Below the pieces are notes generated by a model that did no database searches, was not told where the DNA came from, and worked only from the letters and a program-made list of their open reading frames with translations. Made by a program: the position numbers and the translations under genes. A DNA stretch of 58,729 nucleotides, taken from positions 1 through 58,729 of the forward strand of contig CAYJPA010000028.1 of the NCBI GenBank assembly GCA_964371945.1, given 5' to 3'. Below are positions 17,557 through 27,409 of the stretch, one piece after another (within the stretch, counting starts at the first letter, position 1; every line of letters starts with the position of its first letter). The DNA is from CAYJPA01 sp964371945 (lineage in GTDB: Bacteria; Chloroflexota; Chloroflexia; Thermomicrobiales; UBA6265).

Positions 17557-18930
17557 ATGTCAACGCACGCCCACTCTTCCACCGACCGCCAACTGACAAC
17601 GCCGATCAGCGCGCGTTCGCGGCCGTCTCGGCCTTCACAACAGCTGGTCGCGAGCAGGCAAGCGAACGCCTCATTGGCATTTCCGATCTTCATCAGCGTT
17701 GTGCACTGGCTGATCGTTCAGATCACCGCGAGCCTTTCTTACCGGTACGGAACATCCACATGCGATTCTCGCCCATTTCCGCCACCCAAATTATGTGAAT
17801 TGGATCCACGCCCCGCTCTTCCAGGCGAACACTCTGGCATTGCTCAATTGCTGGTCGATCCGCTTCGCAATTGGGACGGGCTTTGGTATCGATTGGTCGC
17901 GATCGAAGGCTACGACTCCAGTCACAAAGCGAACGCCGCGTTCTGGCCGCTCTATCCGTGGAGCATGCGCATCCTTTCGAACCTGACCGGGATGACCGAG
18001 GATGTGGCTGGATACCTGATCGCGAATCTCTGCTTCATCGTCGCGTTGGTTCTGCTTTACCGGCTTGTGGCGCTCGATTTTGACCTGGGTGTCGCCCGGG
18101 TGACGCTCTGGGCGATCGCGCTCTTTCCGACATCGCTCTTCTTCTCGTCGGTTTACACTGAATCACCTTTCTTGATGCTGGCTGTTGGTTCGCTCTACGC
18201 CGCGCGACGAGGAAACTGGTGGATGGCCGGTCTGGTCGGCGCACTAGCGGCGATGACCAGATCCTACGGCGTGTTCTTGGTCTTTCCACTGGGTGTGCTG
18301 TTCCTGCAGGAACGCGGTTTCTACATTCGTCGCTTGATTCCCACCGGGATCGCGACCGCCTTACCGCTTCTGGGTCCGGCGATCTTCTCCTGGCATCTGG
18401 AGCGAATGTGGGGCGATTGGCTGGCCTGGAAGAACGTGCAAGAGCAGTGGAACCGGTTTTCGGCCCAACCCTGGGAAACGATGCGCTACGCGTTTTCTCA
18501 GAGCCCGGAAGGCAGGAAGATCGGTATTCAGGATGGAGCGGACTGGAGCTGGATGCGTGAGCTCGCAAACAACCCAAACTGGGATACTGTTACTAACGAG
18601 GCGTGGCGAAAACTGGTCGCAAACAGCGACACGCTTGAATTGGCTTGCACACTGCTCTTCTTTGGGCTTGCGCTAATCGGAATCTGGAAGCTTCCGTTTT
18701 ACCAGAGCGTGTACTTACTGCCGGGACTCATTGTGCCGCTCTTTCAGCCCTCTTCCGTGCACGTGCTCATGAGCATGCCACGATTTGGGTTGACGCTTTT
18801 CCCGCTGTTTGTGGTTGTCGGCATCCTGCTGGCCGGCAAGCGAGCTATATCGATCCCGCTGGCGCTGCTATCGACCGTCGGGCTCATTCTCCTCACGATT
18901 CAATTCTCCCAGTGGTACTGGGTGTCGTAA
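17557..18930 (+). CDS. PIG-V-family integral membrane mannosyltransferase
   Basis: The roughly 457-residue protein has about ten transmembrane helices. The first luminal/periplasmic loop carries the conserved NWDGLWYRLVAIEGYDSS and a proline-rich YPWSMR motif (AFWPLYPWSMRILSNLTGMT). LFPTSLFFSSVYTESPFLML and AAMTRSYGVFLVFPLGVLF follow, as in PIG-V/GT76-like dolichyl/polyprenyl-phosphate-mannose transferases of Actinobacteria and Chloroflexota. It probably adds mannose to a membrane glycolipid or protein using a polyprenyl donor. Starts at 17515 and 17557 are possible; neither has a strong ribosome binding site, and the later one is preferred because it gives the shorter basic tail. The acceptor is inferred only from the family. 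Confidence 0.75.
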   Translation: MSTHAHSSTDRQLTTPISARSRPSRPSQQLVASRQANASLAFPIFISVVHWLIVQITASLSYRYGTSTCDSRPFPPPKLCELDPRPALPGEHSGIAQLLVDPLRNWDGLWYRLVAIEGYDSSHKANAAFWPLYPWSMRILSNLTGMTEDVAGYLIANLCFIVALVLLYRLVALDFDLGVARVTLWAIALFPTSLFFSSVYTESPFLMLAVGSLYAARRGNWWMAGLVGALAAMTRSYGVFLVFPLGVLFLQERGFYIRRLIPTGIATALPLLGPAIFSWHLERMWGDWLAWKNVQEQWNRFSAQPWETMRYAFSQSPEGRKIGIQDGADWSWMRELANNPNWDTVTNEAWRKLVANSDTLELACTLLFFGLALIGIWKLPFYQSVYLLPGLIVPLFQPSSVHVLMSMPRFGLTLFPLFVVVGILLAGKRAISIPLALLSTVGLILLTIQFSQWYWVS

Positions 18931-18946
18931 AACGAGCAGATTCTGG

Positions 18947-19522
18947 TCAATCAGGGTCTGGTGATGGAATTTGTGCAAAGAGTTGAGCAACGTTCACGCT
19001 GAGTCCCGTTAGAACTTTTGACCTTGCCGTACCTTGCTCAGACGGAATCAACTCATAGTGTCCATTCCGCAGTTCATGAATTAGAAGCGTCTCCTGTTCA
19101 GGATCGACGATCCAATACTCAGCGATCCCGGAATGAGCATAGAGCGCTCGCTTCCGAACAAGATCTCGACCCTTTGTCGACGGCGAAAGAACCTCCAAAA
19201 CGAGATCCGGAAGTCCGTCAATGAACTTCCCCCCTATTAATGCCTGGCGTTCATTTGGTATGAAGATGAGATCGGGCTCCACCACATCGGTTAATGAAAG
19301 TCGCACATCAACTGGTGATAGCAGCACTCGTCCAAGTGCATGTTTGCGCACGAAAGCACTCAGAATCAAATGAAGCTCACCAACAGCCAGCTGATGAATC
19401 GGAGTGGGTGCGGGCGACACGATTAATTCCCCTGACATAATCTCTCGGCGCATCCCGTCATCAGGATAGTCAGCAAGGTCCTCGATTGTCAGCGGTTTCA
19501 CTTGCTCGGCTGCGACCACCAT
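18947..19522 (-). CDS. Uma2-family (DUF820) PD-(D/E)XK nuclease-like protein
   Basis: The 191-residue protein contains the Uma2 core: PTPIHQLAVGELHLILSAFV, DVVEPDLIFIPNER, then the nuclease-fold motif PDLVLEVLSPSTKGRDLVRK with ALYAHSGIAEYWIVDPEQET. The acidic D/E residues and the following Lys are those expected for a PD-(D/E)XK site. Uma2 genes are strongly expanded in Cyanobacteria and Chloroflexota and their biological role is unsettled. A second member lies at 28370-28990 with a similar core, probably an older paralogue. The gene follows the convergent mannosyltransferase by 16 bases. Confidence 0.85.
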   Translation of the reverse strand: MVVAAEQVKPLTIEDLADYPDDGMRREIMSGELIVSPAPTPIHQLAVGELHLILSAFVRKHALGRVLLSPVDVRLSLTDVVEPDLIFIPNERQALIGGKFIDGLPDLVLEVLSPSTKGRDLVRKRALYAHSGIAEYWIVDPEQETLLIHELRNGHYELIPSEQGTARSKVLTGLSVNVAQLFAQIPSPDPD

Positions 19523-19549
19523 CTCGGTTTCTCCTGGCAGCGACGTTGT

Positions 19550-21127
19550 CTAGTTGCTGACGCGGTAGTTTGGCGCTTCTTTGGTGACAATCACATCATG
19601 CGGGTGGCTTTCGCGCAAGCCGGCGGCAGTGATCTGCACGAACTGCGCATCGCGTTTCAGGGATGCGATATCGGGCGCACCGACGTAGCCCATGGCCGAC
19701 CGCAAGCCGCCGACGAGCTGGAAGACGAGGTTTCCAAGTGTGCCCTTGTAGGCGACCCGGCCCTCGATTCCTTCGGGCACCAGCTTGTCCGTACGCGCGC
19801 CTTCCTGGAAGTAGCGGTCCTTGGAATATGACCGTGATTTCATCGCGCCGAGCGAACCCATGCCGCGATACTCCTTGAAGCGCTCGCCTTGATAGAGCAC
19901 GACTTCGCCCGGGCTCTCATCGACGCCCGCCAACAAGCTGCCGAGCATGACCGCGTCCGCGCCGGCCGCGATCGCCTTGGCGACATCGCCCGAATACTGG
20001 ATGCCGCCGTCGCCGATCACGGGAATTCCATGCCGGGCTGCCGCCTTGGCGCAGTCGAGAATGGCCGTGATCTGTGGCATACCGGTGCCGGCAACGACGC
20101 GGGTCGTGCAAATCGAGCCTGGACCGATTCCGACTTTCACCGAATCGGCGCCGGCGTCAATCATCGCTTCGGTTGCCGCGGCGGTTGCGATATTTCCCGC
20201 CATGATCGGAACGTTGAAACGGCTCTTGAGATGGCGGACCATGGCCAGCACCGAGGCGGCATGACCGTGCGCCGTGTCGATGCAAATGAGATCGATGCCT
20301 TCCTCGGCCAGAGCAAATGCTCGCTCCTCAGCGCCGGCGCCAACGCCAACAGCGGCCCCTACACAAAGGCGGCCCTGGGAATCCTTGGTCGCGTCCGGGA
20401 ATTGAATCTTCTTCTGAATGTCCTTGACCGTGATCAGACCCGTTAGGTAGCCGTGCTCATCGACGACCGGAAGTTTTTCGACCTTATGTCGATGCAGGAT
20501 CGAGGCTGCCTGATCGAGCGTCGTGCCGGTCGGAGCAGTGACCAGATTTTCGCGGGTCATCACATCGCCGATCAGTTGATCGACATCCTGGATGAAACGA
20601 AGATCGCGGTTGGTGAGGATACCGACGAGCTTACCGTCGTCCTCGGTAATCGGCACGCCCGAGATGTGATATCGCTCCATCACCACCATCGCGTCGCGGA
20701 CGGGCCGGTCCGGACCCAGGGTGACCGGTTCGACGATCATTCCGGACTCGGATCGTTTGACCTTGTCGACCTCGGCGACCTGCTCTTCGATCGAGAGATT
20801 TCGATGGATAATCCCAATGCCCCCCGCCCTGGCAAGCGCAATCCCCATACGGGCTTCGGTGACGGTGTCCATCGCTGACGAGAGAATCGGCACTTTGAGC
20901 CAGATGTCGCCAGCGATCCGCGTTTCGGTCGAAACTTCCGTTGGCAGAACAGACGAGGCGGCCGGGATGAGCAGTACGTCATCGAAGGTCAGTCCGAGAC
21001 CGACGAATTTGTCCTCGCGCATCCCGCGCTCGGTTACGACACCTTCGAGATCGTCAAGTCGTGGGGAATGCTGTCCGTTGCTTTGGGCGGTTTCGGACGT
21101 CTTTCGCAGTTCGCTGGTGATGCTCAT
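19550..21127 (-). CDS. guaB: Inosine-5'-monophosphate dehydrogenase
   Basis: The 525-residue enzyme oxidises IMP to XMP with NAD+, the committed step to guanine nucleotides. It has the split TIM barrel with a pair of CBS domains at about 130-250 (VRDAMVVMERYHISGVPITE and DVMTRENLVTAP). The catalytic loop is GPGSICTTRVVAGTGMPQ with the active Cys, and DGGIQYSGDVAKAIAAGADA and MKSRSYSKDRYFQEGA complete the phosphate and flap sites. A perfect ribosome binding site (AAAGGAGGCGAA) precedes ATG 21127. It lies 47 bases behind parA on the same strand, so the two may share a transcript. N-terminal residues 1-40 are a non-conserved extension. Confidence 0.95.
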   Translation of the reverse strand: MSITSELRKTSETAQSNGQHSPRLDDLEGVVTERGMREDKFVGLGLTFDDVLLIPAASSVLPTEVSTETRIAGDIWLKVPILSSAMDTVTEARMGIALARAGGIGIIHRNLSIEEQVAEVDKVKRSESGMIVEPVTLGPDRPVRDAMVVMERYHISGVPITEDDGKLVGILTNRDLRFIQDVDQLIGDVMTRENLVTAPTGTTLDQAASILHRHKVEKLPVVDEHGYLTGLITVKDIQKKIQFPDATKDSQGRLCVGAAVGVGAGAEERAFALAEEGIDLICIDTAHGHAASVLAMVRHLKSRFNVPIMAGNIATAAATEAMIDAGADSVKVGIGPGSICTTRVVAGTGMPQITAILDCAKAAARHGIPVIGDGGIQYSGDVAKAIAAGADAVMLGSLLAGVDESPGEVVLYQGERFKEYRGMGSLGAMKSRSYSKDRYFQEGARTDKLVPEGIEGRVAYKGTLGNLVFQLVGGLRSAMGYVGAPDIASLKRDAQFVQITAAGLRESHPHDVIVTKEAPNYRVSN

Positions 21128-21174
21128 TTCGCCTCCTTTGTACTCCCATTTTGGCTCGACAGTTCACTCGGGCG

Positions 21175-22053
21175 TTACCGGACGTCGTCTCCGGCCAACA
21201 TCCGATCGCGATCCGCTGATTTCAACGTTCCATTGGCGGAGACGCTCGGAATCAAGTTCAGACGAGCAATCAGTTCATCGGTTACAGCTCGATACGCTTG
21301 AGCACCGCGGGATTCCGGATCGTATTCAGCGATAGCCTGCCCATAGCTCGGAGCTTCCGCGAGCCGGATCGATCTTGGAACGATTGCGTTGAAAATCCGC
21401 TCAGGGAAGTGAATTCGGACTTCCTCGACGACATGAGCTGAGAGCCGGGTTCGGGCGTCGTACATGGTCATCAGCACACCCAGTACATCGAGTTTTGGAT
21501 TGAGCTGGCGTTTGACAAGCTCGATGGTGGCGATGAGCTGGCCCAGACCTTCCAACGCGAGGAATTCACATTGGATTGGCACGATCACGGTATTCACCGC
21601 GGTTAGTGCGTTGACGGTTAACAACCCCAACGATGGCGGGCAATCGATAAGGACAACGTCATACTTGCCCGCGCCAGCATCTAGCGCATGCTTGAGCGAT
21701 CGCTCACGCTGCTGTTTTGGGACGAGCTCCACCTCGGCGCCGGCAAGTGCCGGAGTCGACGGCAAGAGATCGAGACCGGGCCGAACGTTCTGGACGATCG
21801 CATCCGCGAGCGTCATTCCCGTGACTACAACGTCATACGCCGTTGCCTCGAGCGCACGCTTGTCGACGCCGAGCGACGAAGTCGCGTTGCCCTGCGGGTC
21901 GAAGTCGATCAGAAGCACGCGGAAGCCACGTTCGGCAAGCAAAACTGAAAGGTTGACGGCCGTGGTGGTTTTACCGACGCCGCCCTTCTGATTGGCCAGC
22001 GCGATGCGCGCCGTGGCCGGCGTCGTGTCGAAGGTCGTCGGAGATGTGGACAC
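21175..22053 (-). CDS. parA: ParA/Soj-family partition ATPase
   Basis: The roughly 292-residue protein has the deviant Walker A (ANQKGGVGKTTTAVNLSVLL), Walker A' LLIDFDPQGNATSSLG, Walker B VVLIDCPPSLGLLTVNAL and the MTMYDARTRLSAHVVEEV segment typical of chromosomal Soj/ParA. These proteins bind DNA non-specifically in the ATP form and move ParB-parS complexes. No parB or rsmG/mnmG gene is adjacent, so this is an orphan copy away from the usual origin cluster. The start is uncertain: GTG 22053 is used because the conserved domain begins 18 residues later. A TTG at 22128 would add 25 residues. No clear ribosome binding site is visible for either. Confidence 0.85.
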   Translation of the reverse strand: MSTSPTTFDTTPATARIALANQKGGVGKTTTAVNLSVLLAERGFRVLLIDFDPQGNATSSLGVDKRALEATAYDVVVTGMTLADAIVQNVRPGLDLLPSTPALAGAEVELVPKQQRERSLKHALDAGAGKYDVVLIDCPPSLGLLTVNALTAVNTVIVPIQCEFLALEGLGQLIATIELVKRQLNPKLDVLGVLMTMYDARTRLSAHVVEEVRIHFPERIFNAIVPRSIRLAEAPSYGQAIAEYDPESRGAQAYRAVTDELIARLNLIPSVSANGTLKSADRDRMLAGDDVR

Positions 22054-22269
22054 GTTGTTCAATTGGTAGCCGTTAGCTGTCCTTGGCGCGACTCGCCGAT
22101 CCGCACTTCGACATCTCACCAGCACCAAATCCGGTCCTGGATTAGCCGCCTATGCTAGCACGCGGGAACGACCGTCACAAGCACTGCCGGCTCTTGGCAG
22201 CGAACTTGACCACCTCTATATCTTGGGGTGTGCGTTTCGCGATGCCGATATCTGGGTCAAGGCAGTCGT

Positions 22270-23574
22270 CTACTCGTGCACCCAGACCATCGTCCCAAGG
22301 GGAGCCCAGCCGTATAAAAATGCCGAGAAATCGACCGGCAGGTTGATGCATCCGTGACTCATTGGAGTACCAAAATTGTTGTGCCAATAAGCCCCATGCA
22401 ATGCTTCGGCATCCTGGTTGATGTACATCACATTTGGCACGTCTTCGACGACGTATCCTGTCTGGCCGGCGGCTTCCCCGCTGTCCGCCGCATTCGCGGC
22501 TTCCTGTCCCATGGCCACGACGGCGCCGTTCTCATCGGTCGCCCCGGCCATATCCTGTTTCTCAAGCTTGTAGCGAACGTGGAAGAGACCCTGTTCCGTA
22601 TGATTCGGTTCGATACCAGTGCTGACGTAGGTCGACGAGATCATCGTGCTCCCCTGGTAGGCCCAGAGGGTCTGCTGGCTGATGCTGACCTCGATCCACT
22701 TCCGCCCAGACGCATACGGATCGCCCAAGGGGTTGGGATTGTTCGCTGTCCAGAAGAATTGCTCGTCGTACACGGGAAGGTCGCCTTGCTCGACCTTAGC
22801 GGTATCGAGTCCGAGCTTGCGGGATTGCTCCGCCACGATTGGCAAGAGTGACACCGCGTCGCCTTTGCCGCGGTAGAGTGCTCCGCCGTCGAAGTACTGC
22901 ACGACTCCGCCCCGCTCTTCCAGGGGCTGGGTGATCGGATTGCCGAGGTATGAAAAGCCCTCATGGCTGGCGTACCAATCGTAAAAGTCGCCGGTAACGG
23001 TTTGCGCGGTCGCCTCGGAATAGTAACCACCGCTGTTCACGGCGCTGATCGCCGTGCTGCTGTCCGGTGCTTGATCGGAGTAGGCGTACGATCGGCGATC
23101 GCCGCCGCCGCCAGCACGGCGACCGTCTCGTCGAAACTCTCCGACACGCTCATTCAGAACCGGAGCGCTGACGGGCATCAATTCGACCGAAGGCGCATCT
23201 GTCCACACGAGCTCGGGAATGAACTCGAAAACACCGTTCTCAAATGCCTGGCTATACCGGCCATCAATGCTGGCAAAGGGCTCTGTTATGGGATTTCCGT
23301 AGACCGATGCGGCGCCGTTGGCACGCCAGTAATCGAGCATGTACCCGCGGATGGTATGGCCGGTTTCGGGGATCCACACCTGGAAGCCGGTCTGCCCGAG
23401 GTCGCCCGGCAACTCGACGTTGGCTAACTGATCAACCGCGTTGTTCGCGGCGGCCGAGGCACGAATCGATCCAGTGGCCAGACTGCCGGACATGACCGAG
23501 ATCACGATCGCGGTAGCACAAGCGAACCGGATCAATCGGTGCGCCTTCAACGGTCTCGTTTCATTCGTTCGCAT
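22270..23574 (-). CDS. Secreted L,D-transpeptidase (YkuD domain)
   Basis: The 434-residue exported protein begins with a signal peptide (RFACATAIVISVMSGSLATG, then ASA). Residues 45-270 contain two repeats with YGNPITEPF and YLGNPITQPLEE, similar to segments found in Chloroflexota cell-surface hydrolases, linked by a glycine/arginine-rich stretch. The YkuD domain spans about 290-434. It starts WIEVSISQQTLWAYQGSTMI and ends with the catalytic HGAYWHNNFGTPMSHGCINL, which has the HxxxxxxxxxxxSHGCxN Cys/His pair. The enzyme would make 3-3 peptidoglycan cross-links or anchor proteins outside the membrane. This fits the mre/murT genes elsewhere in the window. Confidence 0.9.
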   Translation of the reverse strand: MRTNETRPLKAHRLIRFACATAIVISVMSGSLATGSIRASAAANNAVDQLANVELPGDLGQTGFQVWIPETGHTIRGYMLDYWRANGAASVYGNPITEPFASIDGRYSQAFENGVFEFIPELVWTDAPSVELMPVSAPVLNERVGEFRRDGRRAGGGGDRRSYAYSDQAPDSSTAISAVNSGGYYSEATAQTVTGDFYDWYASHEGFSYLGNPITQPLEERGGVVQYFDGGALYRGKGDAVSLLPIVAEQSRKLGLDTAKVEQGDLPVYDEQFFWTANNPNPLGDPYASGRKWIEVSISQQTLWAYQGSTMISSTYVSTGIEPNHTEQGLFHVRYKLEKQDMAGATDENGAVVAMGQEAANAADSGEAAGQTGYVVEDVPNVMYINQDAEALHGAYWHNNFGTPMSHGCINLPVDFSAFLYGWAPLGTMVWVHE

Positions 23575-23718
23575 TGGCCACGGTCTCCGAAAGGTTCTGG
23601 CAATAATGAATACCCATTGACTTGATCAGCGGGTTGAGTTGACTCCGGACACGGAGCGGTGTTTCCAGACTAACATGTGAGCTCGCGGTTGCCTATCGCC
23701 AGCGAGTCACATTTTTCG

Positions 23719-24597
23719 CTACGCGCGAGCCGCCATTTTGGTCGTCCTGGCCGAATTTGCGGCATCCTTGAGCTTGATCGCCGCATCGCGGGCTCGATCG
23801 GCATAATCCGCGCCACCACCAGCGTAGATGATTGATCGCGAGGCTGAGACGATCAATCCGCCGCCGGAGGAGTCGATTCCATTCGCCACCGCGGCCTCGA
23901 TGTCTCCAGCCTGAGCGCCGACTCCCGGAAGCAAGATCGGAAGGCTTGGGCATCGTTGTCGAACCTGTGCCAATTGCTCAGGATAGGTAGCTCCGAATAC
24001 CAATCCAACACTTGCCGGATAATCACGTGCCCAGCGGCCGATGCGATCCGCCAGTTCGAGAAAGAGCGGCCCTCGCGGTTCGGTTCCGACTTCGATGTCC
24101 TGCCACTCGCCGCCGCCCGGGTTGCTGGTTTTGCAGAGCACGATCACGCCACGATTCGGGTACGAAAGAAATGGGGCAAGGCTATCCTCGCCGAGAAAGG
24201 GATTCACCGTCGCGGCGTCAAAGTTCCAGGTGTCGAAGATGCCGCCGGCATACGCGGCGGAGGTGACCCCCACATCTCCCACTTTGCAGTCGAGAATGAC
24301 GGGGATATGAGCGGGGATCATCGCGCGCGTTTCAACTAGAGCTTCGATTCCAGGGATGCCGTACGCCAGGTAAAAACCGAGATTTGGCTTGTAGGCACAG
24401 ACGAGGTCGTTCGTCGCGGCGATGATTGCTTGGTTGAAGCGAACGATCGCTTCCTTGTGACCGAGCTCTCGCAGATGAGCCGGAAAGCGGTTGAAATCGG
24501 GATCCAGTCCGACGCAGATCAGACTATCCGCCCGATCAGCAGCTTCCCGTACCCGATTGGCGAACGTTTGGACACCCTTTTTCATGTCGGTTCCCAC
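23719..24597 (-). CDS. pyrF: Orotidine 5'-phosphate decarboxylase, type 2
   Basis: The 292-residue enzyme converts OMP to UMP, the last step of pyrimidine synthesis. It begins LICVGLDPDFNRFPAHLREL. The catalytic K-D charge network is in VILDCKVGDVGVTSAAYAGG, where Lys, Asp and Thr of the family motif are retained, although Cys and Val replace the usual Ala and Arg (DAKRGD). NPFLGEDSLAPFLSY and VFGATYPEQLAQVR follow, with the phosphate-binding end LLPGVGAQAGDIEAAV. Long type 2 enzymes are about 270-300 residues. The start is the GTG at 24597, which has GAGGGG about six bases upstream; ATG 24585 is the alternative. pyrD lies 11 kb away in the window. Confidence 0.9.
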   Translation of the reverse strand: MGTDMKKGVQTFANRVREAADRADSLICVGLDPDFNRFPAHLRELGHKEAIVRFNQAIIAATNDLVCAYKPNLGFYLAYGIPGIEALVETRAMIPAHIPVILDCKVGDVGVTSAAYAGGIFDTWNFDAATVNPFLGEDSLAPFLSYPNRGVIVLCKTSNPGGGEWQDIEVGTEPRGPLFLELADRIGRWARDYPASVGLVFGATYPEQLAQVRQRCPSLPILLPGVGAQAGDIEAAVANGIDSSGGGLIVSASRSIIYAGGGADYADRARDAAIKLKDAANSARTTKMAARA

Positions 24598-24626
24598 ACG
24601 GCCCCCCTCTTCGTCCTCCCGTTTCC

Positions 24627-26299
24627 CTAAAACCCTGCGACCATACCCTCAACCCGTGGGTCCGTGCCACCCGCAAGCACACCCGTGCGAGAATCGCGGA
24701 CGATGGCCCGCGCCGAACCGCCACCATCCCACGCGCCCTGCCACTTCACAAGATGTCCCGGCGTCCAAGTCCGGCAAGGATCGCTTCGCCGGCACGCTCT
24801 TCGATTCGCAACTCGAACGGATTCGGCAGTGTGGAGGGATCGGTACCCAGCCAGCTTGTCCAGCGCGGTGCTTCGATCGCGGCCTGCACATCCATGCCAA
24901 AGTCGATCACGTTCGTAATGAACCGCGTGTTCCACCGCGGCTGGCCGTCGCCGCCCGGCGTGCCTCCGACGAGCACCGGAGTCCCCGCTTCGTCCGCGAT
25001 CGAAGAGCAGTTCAGAGTGTGCATCGTCTTTTTGCCAGGCGCATAGAGATTCACATGTCCCGATTCGACCGAAAAGCCTCGTCCAATCCGATTGTTGAGC
25101 ACCACGCCAGTGTCGCCGGCGACCATTCTGCAGCCAAACGCGGCCGGTACTGGCTGGATCAACGAAACCATCATGCCGTTGCGATCGACCGCGCAGAGAT
25201 GCGTGGTGTCGCCGTCAGCATGTTGACCGGCGTGAACTTTGGTCGCCGCTCGCCGCGGATCGATTGAATCGAACCGCTATCTCGCCCACGAATTGGAGAG
25301 CAATCGATTCATCGGAGTTGATCCGAACGCCGGATCGACGGCATGTGCCATGCGATCGGCGTAGGCGAGCGTCTTCGCCTCGATCAGTACGTGGAGCCAG
25401 GCATCATCGAAGCCGGCGGGTGCGGTTCCGGCTGCCTCGATGATGTTCAGTTGTTCGAGCATGATCATGCCCTGGCTCGGGATGCCCGTCTGAAAGATGG
25501 GATTGCCGCGCTAGGTCGTTGCGATTGGAGGGATTACCCCGGTGGAGTGATCCGCGAAATCGCTGAGCGACATCGCTGAGCGACATCGCCCCGCCGTGAG
25601 CTCGCATGTCGTCGACGATTCGTTGACCGATATCACCACGATGGAAGACATCGGGCCCATGATCGGCGATCGCTTTGAGGATGCGGGCGAGATCAGTCCG
25701 CTTAAGCCGTTCGCCTGCTTTCGGAGCCGAACCGCCCGGGGGAAAAACCGACGCGGAGACCTCGAAACTCGATAGGAGCGGCAGCTGTTCCCGAATCGCG
25801 CCCGGCGCCGTCACGAGTCAGCGGAAATCCGTGCTCGGCGTAACTGATCCCACGCTCCGCCAACTCCGGGAAGCGGCGGCTGCCAAATCTGGTCAGCAAA
25901 GCGAGATAGGCATCAACCATGCCTGGTACGCCGACCGCAAGGGGACCACGAACTGGCATGTTGCCGTTCTCACCGGCCGCGCATCTGTTCGATGGTTGAG
26001 TCACGAGGTGAGATGCCGCTGCCAAGGAGCGACAGCGTCTTACCGTTCGCTGGGTCGTGCACGATCGCGAAGAGATCCCCGCCGAGACCGCACATCTCCG
26101 GCATGACGACCGATGCCGCAATTGCGGCGGCCACCGCCGCGTCGACCGTGTTGTCACCACGATGTAGGACCTCAAGCGCGGTGGTCATGATCAATGGGTG
26201 AGCGCTGGCGACCATGCCGCCGTCGCCGTAGACAGGACCGAGATGCCGGCGTGGCCACCCGAACCGTTCACTGCCATTTCCGAAACCGATCATCAACAC
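24627..26299 (-). pseudogene. Gamma-glutamyltransferase/hydrolase (GGT family), heavily disrupted
   Basis: Fragments in three frames together cover a complete GGT of about 540 residues. The start region has HPLIMTTALEVLHRGDNTVD, then MPEMCGLGGDLFAIVHDP. After a shift come PVRGPLAVGVPGMVDAYLAL and FPELAERGISYAEHGFPLT. After another come DLARILKAIADHGPDVFHRG and AHGGAMSLSD. A 13-base tandem duplication at 25561-25586 shifts the frame again. Then GMIMLEQLNIIEAAGT leads to an in-frame TAG at 25277-25279, followed by the nucleophile region HADGDTTHLCAVDRNG. A last shift near 24750 is needed to reach WDGGGSARAIVRDSRTGVLA and the stop at 24627. This is a clear dead gene. Confidence 0.85.
25561..25586. 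repeat. 13-bp perfect tandem duplication inside the GGT pseudogene
   Basis: CGCTGAGCGACAT occurs twice back to back (25561-25573 and 25574-25586), followed by CGCC. Since 13 is not a multiple of three, the duplication itself shifts the reading frame exactly where the GGT frame changes. It is best explained by replication slippage. Confidence 0.85.
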
Positions 26300-26434
26300 G
26301 CCGCCCTTCGAATTCGTCGCAACCAGCGTACGGCGGTTTCCTAAACCACGCCATACTCATGATTCAGTGCACGCACGCCCGATCGATCCTCCAGCAAACG
26401 GGGCAAGCATTGGCCGAAATGTTACTCTCGCGAC

Positions 26435-27409
26435 ATGGTGATTGAATCTTCCGATACCCGCGGCGCGATTGCGATAACACACCTCACGAAGTGCTACGGC
26501 TCTATTCGTGCCCTTGACGACGTGACACTGAAGGTCCCGTCCGGCGCCGTCTTTGGCTTTCTTGGACCGAACGGCGCCGGCAAAACAACAGCCATCAAAA
26601 TTTTGATGGGATTCATCAAACCAACGTCCGGATTCGCCGTTGTTTTAGGAAGCGATGCCTGGCGACAGGGTGTCGACGCCCGGCGCGACCTCGGATTCCT
26701 CGTTCAACCGGACAATCTCTTCCACGATATGTCCGGGAACGCCCACCTGGATTACGCGGATCAACTTTCGGGACGAACACCGGTGCTTCGCAACAGACTG
26801 CTCGAGGCGTTGGAGCTCAGTTCAAGCGACCTTCGACGGCGGCTCGGCTCATATTCAAAGGGCATGCGTCAGAAGCTTGCCCTTGTCGCGGCGATCCAAC
26901 ATGATCCGGCGCTGCTCATCCTGGACGAGCCGTCAGACGGGCTGGACCCTTTGATCCAGCACAATTTTGAAGAGGTGATTCGAGATTTGAATCGTTGCGG
27001 GACGACGGTTTTCATGTCTTCCCACGATCTGGCAGAGGTTGAACGGACTTGTGAATTCGTCGCCGTGGTGCGTGAAGGTCGGATGGTCGCCGAAGAGACC
27101 GTGGCCGGGCTGAAACGGATGCACAGGAGGCGCGCTCAAATCACTTTTCGATCTGAACCACCCGCAATGTTCGATTCAGTTCAGGGATCGACGGTCATCG
27201 AGCGTGACAATCGGGGTATCACCCTTTTGATCGAAGGTGATATCAATCCCCTCCTGCGACTCGTGTCTGAGCACAATATCGAGGACTTCACGCTTTCGCC
27301 GCCTGGACTGGACGACATCTTTATGGGGTTCTACAGACAGGAATCGCCTGATGACGCATCGAACCAAGAGCTTCCGGCCGCCGATTCACAAGCGGTCTCC
27401 CACCGGTGA
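26435..27409 (+). CDS. ABC-2 type exporter ATP-binding protein (DrrA/NatA-like)
   Basis: The 324-residue ATPase has Walker A FLGPNGAGKTTAIKILMGF, Q-loop FLVQPDNLFHDMSG, signature LGSYSKGMRQKLALVAAIQH, Walker B LLILDEPSDGLDP and the switch His in VFMSSHDLAEVERTCEF. The C-terminal 100 residues resemble the DUF4162-type domain of drug/antibiotic exporters. It is followed immediately by the permease gene with a four-base GTGA overlap, so the two form a coupled exporter pair. The substrate is unknown; such pairs often give resistance or move lipids or ions. The start at ATG 26435 lacks a strong ribosome binding site. Confidence 0.9.
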   Translation: MVIESSDTRGAIAITHLTKCYGSIRALDDVTLKVPSGAVFGFLGPNGAGKTTAIKILMGFIKPTSGFAVVLGSDAWRQGVDARRDLGFLVQPDNLFHDMSGNAHLDYADQLSGRTPVLRNRLLEALELSSSDLRRRLGSYSKGMRQKLALVAAIQHDPALLILDEPSDGLDPLIQHNFEEVIRDLNRCGTTVFMSSHDLAEVERTCEFVAVVREGRMVAEETVAGLKRMHRRRAQITFRSEPPAMFDSVQGSTVIERDNRGITLLIEGDINPLLRLVSEHNIEDFTLSPPGLDDIFMGFYRQESPDDASNQELPAADSQAVSHR

